Source: UBA3263 sp964549975
Lineage (GTDB): Bacteria; Bacteroidota; Bacteroidia; Bacteroidales; Muribaculaceae
NCBI GenBank assembly: GCA_964549975.1
Contig: CAZJWM010000010.1
Location: 1 to 31,659 of the forward strand
Reading direction: 5' to 3'
Length of the DNA stretch: 31,659 bases
Positions 1 to 8,130 of the stretch are shown one piece after another (positions within the stretch are counted from its first letter, which is position 1; every line of letters starts with the position of its first letter). Below the pieces are notes generated by a model, which saw only the letters and a program-made list of their open reading frames with translations, ran no database searches and had not been told where the DNA came from. The position numbers and the translations under genes are program-made.

Positions 1-97
1 TGGTTCTGCATCCGGCCCACTGGAAAAACTCCGCATGCATCGACAGCGCCGACAATCCCGTCAGCACCACGAAAAGCATCTGTTTGATGTGTTTCAT
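1..97 (-). CDS. Secreted protein, N-terminal fragment (cut by window edge)
   Basis: Reading leftwards from an ATG at position 97, the frame stays open to the window edge (32 codons). It begins with lysines, then a hydrophobic stretch (LFVVLTGLSAL) and a plausible signal peptidase I site after SMHA, so the product is probably exported. The function cannot be told from the visible part. A Bacteroidota-type promoter (150-180) lies about 50 nt upstream on the same strand, which supports the start. It is transcribed divergently from the four-gene secreted-protein operon that starts at 396. Confidence 0.6.
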   Translation of the reverse strand, partial: MKHIKQMLFVVLTGLSALSMHAEFFQWAGCRT

Positions 98-149
98 CTT
101 ATTATTGTATAGGTTAAAAGCCACGGAGCAACGCGCCCCGCGATACCCA

Positions 150-180
150 CAAAATTACCCATTCCCACTCAAACCGCCAA
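150..180 (-). promoter_or_regulatory. Candidate promoter for the leftward gene at 97
   Basis: On the minus strand the sequence reads TTG (180-178), 20 nt, then TAATTTTG (157-150). This fits the Bacteroidota sigma-ABfr consensus TTG-N19/20-TAnnTTTG. It would start a leader of roughly 45 nt before the ATG at 97. Confidence 0.45.
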
Positions 181-205
181 ATTCCTCGCCCCAAAATCGC
201 CCCTT

Positions 206-223
206 TGTAACAACATTGTCACA
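206..223. promoter_or_regulatory. Operator-like palindrome in the divergent region
   Basis: The sequence TGTAACAA-CA-TTGTCACA is an 18-nt inverted repeat with one mismatched pair. It lies between the two divergent promoters, 25 bp upstream of the leftward -33 element. Such a site could bind a dimeric regulator, but none is identified. The rest of 98-395 holds only the two promoters and no convincing ORF. Confidence 0.25.
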
Positions 224-327
224 TCCCACCCCAAAATCCTGCTTCAATCCGGGGCATAATCGCCCCCGGCACGCTGCTCGGGAGTTTGGCAGTTTTTTGA
301 GGTTCCGCAAATTTCGGTCAAAAGGGG

Positions 328-358
328 TTGCGGGGGTCGGCAATTATTTGTATATTTG
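328..358 (+). promoter_or_regulatory. Promoter of the four-gene secreted-protein operon
   Basis: TTG at 328-330, a 20-nt spacer and TATATTTG at 351-358 match the Bacteroidota promoter consensus fully. The leader before the ATG at 396 would be about 30 nt and is A/T-rich with no Shine-Dalgarno site, as usual in this phylum. Confidence 0.65.
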
Positions 359-395
359 CAACATTCTACACGTTTATTAACCAAATAAACTATCG

Positions 396-2723
396 ATGCA
401 AAAACAAATTAACATTGGGCTGGCTCTGTCATTGCTACTTGCCGCCCAGATTGTCAAGGCAGAGAAAGTGACACTTAACTCGCTGATCTACGACCTTGAC
501 GCCACCAAAGCCACAGCCTCGCTTTGTGGCGCCGCGACCTCTGCGCCCGCCGCTGTGGAGGTGCCGTCAGTTGTGACCTATTCCGACAAAGAGTATACCG
601 TCACGGCTGTGTCCGACCAAGCATTCTATAAAAACGCTACCATCACGTCAGTGTCACTGCCGGAGACCGTCACCACAATCGGCAATCACTCATTTCGCGA
701 ATGCACCGCGTTAAAAAGCATCGCGCTGCCGACGTCGCTGCAGAGCATCGGCAAAAACTGCTTTTCAAATTGCACGGTCCTGACCTCGGCAGACCTGCCC
801 GAAGGGCTCACCACCATTGGCGAATGGGCCTTCCAAAACACCGCCATCACCGCCGTCAATTGGCCCGCCGGAGTGCCCGAAATAGCCACTTGCACATTCT
901 ATAACTGCACGCGGCTTCAATCCGTGCAACTGCCGGCCGGGATTCGCGAAATCGGCATCAATGCGTTCAACACCTGCACGAGTCTGGTGTCAATCAATTT
1001 GCCTGAAGGGCTGGTGAGTCTCGGAACCGGAGTGTTTGGCAACTGCACCGCATTGGCCATGGTGCGCATCCCCGAAAGCTGCACAGCCATCTCCGAACAA
1101 GCGTTTTATCGCTGCTACGGTCTGCGCCGCGTGTTGTTGCCATCGGCACTTCGCACCATAGGCAAAGCCGCATTCTATGAGTGCACCTCGCTGACCGAGA
1201 TGACGCTGCCTGAAACGGCCACCGACCTCGGGTCGAACATCTTCTATGGCTGCACCGCACTCACATCCGTTTCCCTGCCTGCGGGCATTACCTACGTGCC
1301 CGAAGGTTTTCTTTACCAATGTATTGCGCTGCCAAAATTCGCCATCCCCGAAAGCGTCACGGAGATACGCCGAAATGCATTCTTCGACTGCGAATCGCTC
1401 AGCAGCATCTCGCTGCCGGCAGGCGTCACGTCGATTGGTGCCGGGGCCTTCTCCTATTGCCCGATTATTGAAATCGAACTGCCCGACGCCCTGAGCGAAA
1501 TCGGCAACAACGCATTCTATTACTCTTCAATTCGCCATCTGAGCCTCTCGGCCAACGTCAAAAGCATCGGCCAGGCCTTTGTGGTGGGTTGCAGCGACCT
1601 GAAAGATATCACCGTTGACGAAGGAAATGCCGCATATCGCAGCATCGACGGTGTGCTATTCGACAAAAGCGGGAAAAGCTTGCTGGCATTTCCCGGCGGC
1701 AAAATCGGCAAATACACCTTGCCCGACTCCGCCGAAGAGATTAGCGACTATGCGTGCAACAAATGCGAAGGGATCACCGCCATCGACTTCAACGACAACC
1801 TGCAACGCATTGGCCTGTCGGCCTTCTTCAACTGCATAGGCTTGAAGACGTTGCAATTTCCGAAAAGCCTCACCGCCATTGGCAACACCGCCTTCTTCTC
1901 ATGCACATCGCTGCAGCGCGTGGCCCTGCCCAACGCACAAGTGGAATTTGGCAATCTGCCATTCTACAACACCGGACTCACCGCGCTGGTCATCCCCAAC
2001 GGACAGACCTCGCTCGCGGCAAATCAGCTTGTGCAATATGCCTCAGCGCTTGAGGAGGTGTCGCTCCCGGCATCGCTGACGGAGACCACTCTGATTGGCG
2101 AAAACTGCACAGCACTGAAAGTGATACACAGCTTTGCCACAACCGCTCCGCGCATCACGTCTATTGGCTCCACGGTGACGAATAAGCTCACGGTGAAAGT
2201 GCCCGTGGGCAGCAGCGAATCCTACAAAGCAGGGTGGGGCGCATACTACCCCAACGCCACCTTCGTGGAAGAACTCCCCGCCGAAGCCACTGTGGCAGCA
2301 AAGGCCAATGAGGCCACTATCAGCTGGCCGGCATACGCCGACGCGACATTCGCCGGAGCCCCCGAACGCTATTGCCTCAACATTGACGGCCGTTCAATCG
2401 ACATATTCGACTTCACCGAAGGCAACACCATCTCCGCCGACGTTGACTCTCTGCGGCCCGACACGGAATATGCCTACAGCGTGGAAGGCTACTCATCCTA
2501 CGGCGAACTCACCGTGGCTTTGAGCGGCACGTTCACCACCGAAAGCGACGCTGCCATCAGCGAAGTTTGCGCCGAGGATTGCCCGACGGAATACTTCGAC
2601 CTCACAGGCCGACCGGTGGCACGTCCTCAGGCAGGCAAAATCTACGTGAGCCACAGCAATGACGGCACCAAATTAGTGAAACTCAACAATAACCTAATAA
2701 ACAACACACCATCAAAGCAATGA
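396..2723 (+). CDS. BspA-like leucine-rich-repeat surface protein with C-terminal sorting-like tail
   Basis: This 775-residue exported protein has a signal peptide at about 1-22 (ending QIVKA). Most of residues 60-560 is a run of LRR_5/BspA (Treponema-type) repeats of about 23 residues, with the recurring pattern L..V.LP..+..IG..AF..C..L. An interruption near residues 410-440 reads IDGVLFDKSGKSLLAFPGG, a segment seen in many BspA-like proteins. A fibronectin-III-like segment follows at about 630-715. The tail, with YFDLTGRPV and GKIYV, resembles type A T9SS C-terminal sorting domains. BspA proteins act as surface adhesins or binding proteins; the ligand here is unknown. It is the first gene of an operon, and its TGA overlaps the next ATG by 4 nt. 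Confidence 0.85.
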   Translation: MQKQINIGLALSLLLAAQIVKAEKVTLNSLIYDLDATKATASLCGAATSAPAAVEVPSVVTYSDKEYTVTAVSDQAFYKNATITSVSLPETVTTIGNHSFRECTALKSIALPTSLQSIGKNCFSNCTVLTSADLPEGLTTIGEWAFQNTAITAVNWPAGVPEIATCTFYNCTRLQSVQLPAGIREIGINAFNTCTSLVSINLPEGLVSLGTGVFGNCTALAMVRIPESCTAISEQAFYRCYGLRRVLLPSALRTIGKAAFYECTSLTEMTLPETATDLGSNIFYGCTALTSVSLPAGITYVPEGFLYQCIALPKFAIPESVTEIRRNAFFDCESLSSISLPAGVTSIGAGAFSYCPIIEIELPDALSEIGNNAFYYSSIRHLSLSANVKSIGQAFVVGCSDLKDITVDEGNAAYRSIDGVLFDKSGKSLLAFPGGKIGKYTLPDSAEEISDYACNKCEGITAIDFNDNLQRIGLSAFFNCIGLKTLQFPKSLTAIGNTAFFSCTSLQRVALPNAQVEFGNLPFYNTGLTALVIPNGQTSLAANQLVQYASALEEVSLPASLTETTLIGENCTALKVIHSFATTAPRITSIGSTVTNKLTVKVPVGSSESYKAGWGAYYPNATFVEELPAEATVAAKANEATISWPAYADATFAGAPERYCLNIDGRSIDIFDFTEGNTISADVDSLRPDTEYAYSVEGYSSYGELTVALSGTFTTESDAAISEVCAEDCPTEYFDLTGRPVARPQAGKIYVSHSNDGTKLVKLNNNLINNTPSKQ

Positions 2724-4330
2724 ACAAATTAACATCACTTGTAGCGGCAGTGGTCCTCTGCCCCGCCGTGCTGGTGTTTGCCGACACCGAGACAATCGAC
2801 TGCTCCGGTTTCACCCTCAACACCAACCTCTTCGACATGGGCACCGGCTACTTCCTCTCAGCCGGCTCATGGGGCACAATGACCATCGAACAGGGCAAAG
2901 GCTCGCAAGCTCCAAAGTATGCCGACGGCAAATTCACAGTCTACGGCGGCAATTCGCTGGTGCTGCAAGGCAAATCCGTGCAACTGGCCGAACTCATCGG
3001 CGAAGCCTCCGGCTGGGATACGTCGACCACATTCTCCACACGCAACGGCGACATCGAAGCAGCGCTCGTGGGCAACACAATCTACTTCAAATCGCCCACC
3101 GCATCGACCGCCCTCAGCCTCTATCTGCCTGAGGATGACGGCAGCGACAGCCACTTCGACATCTCCACAATCAGATTCACCGACGTCTACACCGACCCCA
3201 TCCCCACCGGAAACGGCTCCGAGACACCCGATCCCGGCACAGAAACCCCCGAGGAGCCTTCGGCCGAAAGCTACGCCGACGAGGCCGCCGCATGCAACAT
3301 CAACATCTCAACACTCGCGGCCAACAAAGACTACTACGAATTTTCGCCGCAAGTGTTCATAATCAACAACGGCCACTCAATCACCATCAGCCAAGGGAGC
3401 GGCAGCAATATTCCCACCATCAAAGACGGCACACTCTACATCTATGCCGGCAACCTCGTGCAAACCTCGTTTGGCACGCAGATGCAGCGCATTCGCTTTG
3501 CCGGTATCACCGACTGGGCCGCAGGCACCACCGCCACCCTCAGCGAAGAGGGCACAGCTGAATTTACCGACGAAGGCCTCGTGGTGACCGGCAACGAAAA
3601 GGGATGGTCGCTCAACGTGAGCATGCCTGCCGACGGCGGCAGTGTGCTCAAAGTGAAGATGCTCAACGTCTACGAGACAATCGAGACCGGCGACATTGTC
3701 ACCCCGGAAGAGACCGAAGACGAGCCCACAGCTGTGGTTAACATCTCCGAACTCACCACCGGCAGCGAACTAATCAACGCCGGCGGCTCGCTCTACATCT
3801 TCAAGGGCAACGACAGCTTCTTCTTTGAAAAAGCCGACGGCGCCACCTCTCCCGCCTATTCCGCAGGCATCATCACAGTCTATGCCGGCAACCGCATTGG
3901 CATTCAAGCTCAACGCGCCCGTCAACGCTACAAATTCATCGGCAAACTCACCAACTGGGACGAAACCGCCACATTCAGCGAAATGGCCTCCGCATCGGCC
4001 CGCTTCGAGGATGGCAGTCTCTACGTTGACGGCACCGAACCGCTGATGACCTACAACGCCTACATGCCCGCCAACGCATCCAATGGCGGCGAATCATCGT
4101 TTGCCATCTCCTCAATCCGAGTTTACGAACAGATTGGCGGCGAACAGAGCGCACTGAAGAATCTCATCTCCGACGGTGAAGTTGTTGCCGTCGACGGTCG
4201 CAATCTGCAAGTGCCCGCCGGAGCCAAGGTCTACAACATGCGCGGCGCAGAAGTGAGCACCACCTCGCTCCCTGCCGGCATCTACGTGGTCAGCACCCCC
4301 AACGGCAACGTAAAGGTCTGCATCAAATGA
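2720..4330 (+). CDS. Secreted protein with three internal repeats and C-terminal sorting-like tail
   Basis: The 536-residue product has a signal peptide (1-21, ending VFA). Three related modules of about 130 residues lie at roughly 27-157, 193-321 and 339-471. Each contains a DG-x-(L/F/I)-x-(V/I)-Y-(G/A)-GN element, then a basic/hydrophobic strand, a G-x4-W segment, and an ending in (I/L)R-x-x-x-VY or a variant. Pro/Glu/Thr-rich linkers near 161-185 and 323-337 separate them. The last 50 residues (VYNMRGAEV ... LPAGIYVV) resemble a T9SS type A sorting signal. I do not recognise the module family. The start is fixed by the ATGA overlap with the upstream gene, and the stop overlaps the next gene in the same way. 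Confidence 0.8.
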   Translation: MNKLTSLVAAVVLCPAVLVFADTETIDCSGFTLNTNLFDMGTGYFLSAGSWGTMTIEQGKGSQAPKYADGKFTVYGGNSLVLQGKSVQLAELIGEASGWDTSTTFSTRNGDIEAALVGNTIYFKSPTASTALSLYLPEDDGSDSHFDISTIRFTDVYTDPIPTGNGSETPDPGTETPEEPSAESYADEAAACNINISTLAANKDYYEFSPQVFIINNGHSITISQGSGSNIPTIKDGTLYIYAGNLVQTSFGTQMQRIRFAGITDWAAGTTATLSEEGTAEFTDEGLVVTGNEKGWSLNVSMPADGGSVLKVKMLNVYETIETGDIVTPEETEDEPTAVVNISELTTGSELINAGGSLYIFKGNDSFFFEKADGATSPAYSAGIITVYAGNRIGIQAQRARQRYKFIGKLTNWDETATFSEMASASARFEDGSLYVDGTEPLMTYNAYMPANASNGGESSFAISSIRVYEQIGGEQSALKNLISDGEVVAVDGRNLQVPAGAKVYNMRGAEVSTTSLPAGIYVVSTPNGNVKVCIK

Positions 4331-6570
4331 AGAAGATTCTCCTAACGTCAATAATCATCTCGGCAGCGGCCACTTTCACGGCTTCTGCCGAGATGAATCT
4401 GTTTCAACAGTCCACATTCACTTTTGCTCCGCAGGCGTCGGCAATCCACCGCGCAGCCGCTGACGGCGAAGAAGTGCAGACTGTGCCTTACTACGAAGGC
4501 TTTGAAGGATGGGACGGCATCAGCTTCGATTGGATTCCCGCCGGTTGGGCCGACGTGTCGAAATCGGATCCGCCACACACCCGCCCGGCTGAGGATTGGA
4601 CACTGAACTTCACGTGGCAAGTGGAAGGCTCCAGTTGGGGCGACAGCGCCCCCGAAGGCAAATATATGGCCCGCATAGGCAACGCATTCTACACCGACCC
4701 CGACAACCCCAATCGCACCATCTTCGAAGAACAAGACGAATGGCTCATATCGCCCAAAGTGGCGCTCACCGACCACAATATGCTCTACTTTCAACTGGGG
4801 CTCCACCCCGGCTGGTTGTTCATCAATCCGTCGACCATGAAGTTTGACCGTGTGAACAACATCATGGAAGTGCACATCTCCGACGATGGCGGCGACACCT
4901 GGACCAAACTATGGGACTGCCTGGAAGCCGGGCAACAATTCAGCGACGATGAGCTCTGGGCCTCGATGTCGTCGCTCAAAAGCAATTGGATCAAGGCTCG
5001 CATCGACTTGAGCGAATATGCAGGCAAGACCGTGCAAGTGGCTTTTCGCTATGTTGGTGTGGAGGGCGAATCAATGTTGCTCGACGCCGTGGCCATACGT
5101 CAACCCTCGCCGATAGCGCAATACATGGCCCCGAGCGGCATGTTCTATTCAGGCTACTCCATGGACTATGCCACCGCCGACAAGGCCACCATGCTCTACG
5201 GCACGGACAAGACGGCCACATGGACCAACGTGTCGAACATCGACTGCCAACAATTCATCTGGGCCTACGTTGACGGCTCGGGCCGACTGCAACGCGACGA
5301 AGATGAAAATCTGGAGTTCTACTGCCGCCCGGGCACGATGTCCGTGCCGATGCTCACGGCGTCGGCCGACTATGCCGATGACTCGTCGTTTTCGCTGCCA
5401 TTCGACCATGTGCAATTCGGCGGCGAATTGGCCGACGGCGTTGGCGCGTGCAACTTCGACCTCTCGCGCAGCGTGGGCAGTTTCCAATCAGGCGACACAT
5501 ATATCTTTGGCAACAACGGCAACGACTTCTGGTCGAGAGCCGTGACAGCCACAGGCTACAACGTGTCGCTCGAAGCCTATTGCAACTATTTCCCGGCGCC
5601 TAACCATAGCTACAGCATCTCCAAAGTGTGGATCAACGCTTGGGCCGACTTGGAGCCTGAAGCAGAGTTGACCGTCGACCTGCTCACGGTGTCGGCTTCC
5701 GGAGGCGTGAGCGAAGAACCCCTGGCCTCAGCCATCTGCAAAGCCGCCGACGTGGTGTATCACACCGATGCAGACAGCACCGTCTACGCCTCACTGCCAT
5801 TTGATTTTGGCAAACGCATCACCATTGACGGAGCGCTAATTGTGCGCATCTACGGTTTCGACGGACCCGGCGTGAAATCCCTGCAATTCCTGCACCAATA
5901 TCTGCCCAACACCGACGGAGCCAACTTCGCCTACGTTCAACTCTCCGCATCCAACTCGGAAAAGACAGTCAGCGAACTCGTCTCGGCCGCAGGCATCACC
6001 ACGCAATATGGCTCAATGTCGACGGCGCTATGCGTGAACATGGACGTGAACTTCTCGCGTTTGGAATGTAGCGACCGCTCCTTTAACGCCGGATGCGAAG
6101 CCTCGGCCAAAGGTTTCCGCTTCACCACCGACTATGCCGGCGACGACGTGAGCGTCAGCGGCGACGGCGTGGGCGATTGGATCACCTACAGCGTCAAAGA
6201 GCTTGACACTGCCACATCGGTGCGCGTGATCACACTCTCACTCAGCGAAAACAGCGGCGGCGCACGTTCAAGCGAAGTCACCGTGGCCATTCCGGGCTCC
6301 TACGTCAAGCTCAACGTGTCGCAAAGTCAGGCTGCATCCATCGCAGATGTAAACGTCTCGGAGCAACCCTCGGCAAGATTTATCGGCAACGAGCTGCGCA
6401 TCAACAATGCCGCAGGCAGCACGGCTCAAATCTTTAGCGCCACAGGTGCACTGCTGACAAGCCAATACATCGCCACAGAGGGCTTGAGCTTAGACGCATC
6501 GCTGTGGCCCGCCGGAATCTACATCATCAAATTCGACAACAATCACACTCAGAAACTAATCAAACAATGA
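4327..6570 (+). CDS. Secreted choice-of-anchor-J / BACON-like protein with sorting-like tail
   Basis: The 747-residue product begins with a signal peptide (1-21, ending TASA). Residues about 54-260 look like a choice-of-anchor-J (cleaved-adhesin type) jelly-roll domain: YYEGFEGWDG at the start, EWLISPKV in the middle, SDDGGDTW near 185-192, and AGKTVQVAFRYVG before the end. A region near residues 630-675 (LSENSGGARSSEVTV ... LNVSQSQA) has the SGxxRSxxVTV ... VxQ pattern of BACON domains. The tail (IFSATGALL ... LWPAGIYIIKF) is T9SS-like. These domains often bind carbohydrate or protein outside the cell; the ligand is unknown. It overlaps its upstream and downstream neighbours by 4 nt each. 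Confidence 0.8.
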   Translation: MKKILLTSIIISAAATFTASAEMNLFQQSTFTFAPQASAIHRAAADGEEVQTVPYYEGFEGWDGISFDWIPAGWADVSKSDPPHTRPAEDWTLNFTWQVEGSSWGDSAPEGKYMARIGNAFYTDPDNPNRTIFEEQDEWLISPKVALTDHNMLYFQLGLHPGWLFINPSTMKFDRVNNIMEVHISDDGGDTWTKLWDCLEAGQQFSDDELWASMSSLKSNWIKARIDLSEYAGKTVQVAFRYVGVEGESMLLDAVAIRQPSPIAQYMAPSGMFYSGYSMDYATADKATMLYGTDKTATWTNVSNIDCQQFIWAYVDGSGRLQRDEDENLEFYCRPGTMSVPMLTASADYADDSSFSLPFDHVQFGGELADGVGACNFDLSRSVGSFQSGDTYIFGNNGNDFWSRAVTATGYNVSLEAYCNYFPAPNHSYSISKVWINAWADLEPEAELTVDLLTVSASGGVSEEPLASAICKAADVVYHTDADSTVYASLPFDFGKRITIDGALIVRIYGFDGPGVKSLQFLHQYLPNTDGANFAYVQLSASNSEKTVSELVSAAGITTQYGSMSTALCVNMDVNFSRLECSDRSFNAGCEASAKGFRFTTDYAGDDVSVSGDGVGDWITYSVKELDTATSVRVITLSLSENSGGARSSEVTVAIPGSYVKLNVSQSQAASIADVNVSEQPSARFIGNELRINNAAGSTAQIFSATGALLTSQYIATEGLSLDASLWPAGIYIIKFDNNHTQKLIKQ

Positions 6571-8111
6571 AACTCAAATTTATGTCACTGCTGTTGGCGG
6601 CATGCGCCGTAGGCTCTGCGGCCCACGCCGAGGAGAGCCGATCGGTGCACTATCGCATCCCCGACGGATGCTTCTGGTTCGGTTCGTCGGACTATCGCCA
6701 ATATGTGTGCGGTTCGGTGATTGCACCCCCATTCTCCACCATCACGTGGGTGAACGACAGCGAGAGCTCTCCGGAGAGATTTCGCTGGACCTACAACGAC
6801 CCCACGGAATACAATATGGTGGAAACATGGTATAACCGCACCAACGACCACGACCTCACCCAACAAACCGGCTCAATCTATATGCGCTACGTTCCGACTC
6901 TCGAGGGGATGTTTGCCAACGGCGAAGCCACCGACACCGTCAGCTACTCGCTGCTGAACTCTCGCAACGAAGCCTCTTATTTTCAGGCCGGCGGCCACCC
7001 CGGCGGCATGTTCTTTGGCAACTACCCCGGCATTGCCGATATGGAATGTCAGTCGTGGGGTTTCGGCACCTACAATCTTCGCCTGGGCGAAGTGGTGGCC
7101 AACGTTGGCTCCCCAGACAACTACGCCTTCGGCACCGGCAGCAGCATCTCTCAGGCCGGCGCCACCGGCTTGGCCTGCATCTACCACCAACCCGGCGCGT
7201 CATACGTGATTGACGGCGGCGTTGGCGCAAAACTATATTTCGCCATGGACGACGAGGCCGAGATTGTGATCACCCTGCGCAAAGCCACCAAAGTGAGCGA
7301 CTCGGAATACACTCTGGGCGAAGAAATCGGCCACATCATCACCACCGGCGCCTACATGAAGTCGCAGGAGAATCTGCTCCCCATTGGCAACGGCTACTAC
7401 GGTTTTGTGAAGTGGCCCAAGTTTTATCGCACGGACGCCGACGGCAACGAGGAGGAAATGCAGCCGATGGTCGACACAGCCCTGGCCGTGGTGTTCAGCG
7501 GCTGGGACTCCGACTTGGTGGACTTCTTCGCTTTCAGCACAAACGAAACACGCTCATCCGATGTGGAGACGGCTGCCTTCTGGACAGGCGGACAACTGGG
7601 CAACTCCGCTCAAGCCAAATATGCCTACTTGGCACCAAACATGGCCCTCTACGGCTGCTTCTCATATCTCTACACACCGCAAACGGAGTTCACCGCCTCG
7701 AGCATTGGCGAAGAGATTGAGTTCAACATCGACCAATATTGGTGTTACGCCGACTTGCGCATATTCGTCGACGGCGAGGAGAAGGAGGTGCAACAGGTGC
7801 GCGACGCGCAACTCACCGACTGGCTCAGCCTATACTATCGCAAAGACCTCTCGTCAACGCAAGAGGTCAACAAGATGACGCTGACCGTGGCCCCCAACTC
7901 CGGCGCAGCCCGTCAGGCCGTAATCACATTCATGGACATGGATGGCCGCACATTAGACGTGACCGTCACCCAATCGGCATCGGCCTCAATTTCGGAGATA
8001 ACGGCAGCTCCGAAGGATGCCGAAGTCTATGACCTTCTCGGCCGACGCATCCTCTCGAAGGCTCCGCAGTCGGGACTCTACATCAGCAACGGACATCTGG
8101 TTCGCAAATAA
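6567..8111 (+). CDS. Secreted BACON-like protein with C-terminal sorting-like tail
   Basis: I place the start at 6567, not at the upstream in-frame ATG at 6504. The 6567 ATG overlaps the previous TGA as ATGA and is followed directly by a signal peptide (MKLKFMSLLLAACAVGSAAHA). The product is 514 residues. The long middle part is not recognised. A BACON-like strand pattern appears near residues 420-470 (LTVAPNSGAARQAVITF ... VTVTQSA). The protein ends in VYDLLGRRILSKA ... GLYISNG, a T9SS-type tail. It is the last gene of the operon, and a terminator hairpin follows 25 nt after the stop. Confidence 0.8.
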   Translation: MKLKFMSLLLAACAVGSAAHAEESRSVHYRIPDGCFWFGSSDYRQYVCGSVIAPPFSTITWVNDSESSPERFRWTYNDPTEYNMVETWYNRTNDHDLTQQTGSIYMRYVPTLEGMFANGEATDTVSYSLLNSRNEASYFQAGGHPGGMFFGNYPGIADMECQSWGFGTYNLRLGEVVANVGSPDNYAFGTGSSISQAGATGLACIYHQPGASYVIDGGVGAKLYFAMDDEAEIVITLRKATKVSDSEYTLGEEIGHIITTGAYMKSQENLLPIGNGYYGFVKWPKFYRTDADGNEEEMQPMVDTALAVVFSGWDSDLVDFFAFSTNETRSSDVETAAFWTGGQLGNSAQAKYAYLAPNMALYGCFSYLYTPQTEFTASSIGEEIEFNIDQYWCYADLRIFVDGEEKEVQQVRDAQLTDWLSLYYRKDLSSTQEVNKMTLTVAPNSGAARQAVITFMDMDGRTLDVTVTQSASASISEITAAPKDAEVYDLLGRRILSKAPQSGLYISNGHLVRK

Positions 8112-8130
8112 GCGTTAGAATCGCCACACG

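Noticed and set aside
84..380. 98-codon frame in the left intergenic region
   Set aside because: It is Pro/Arg-rich without domain or signal and covers two consensus promoters and a palindrome.
6504..6566. Upstream start for the fourth secreted protein
   Set aside because: It would add 21 polar residues before a perfect signal peptide. The ATG at 6567 fits the ATGA overlaps of the operon.
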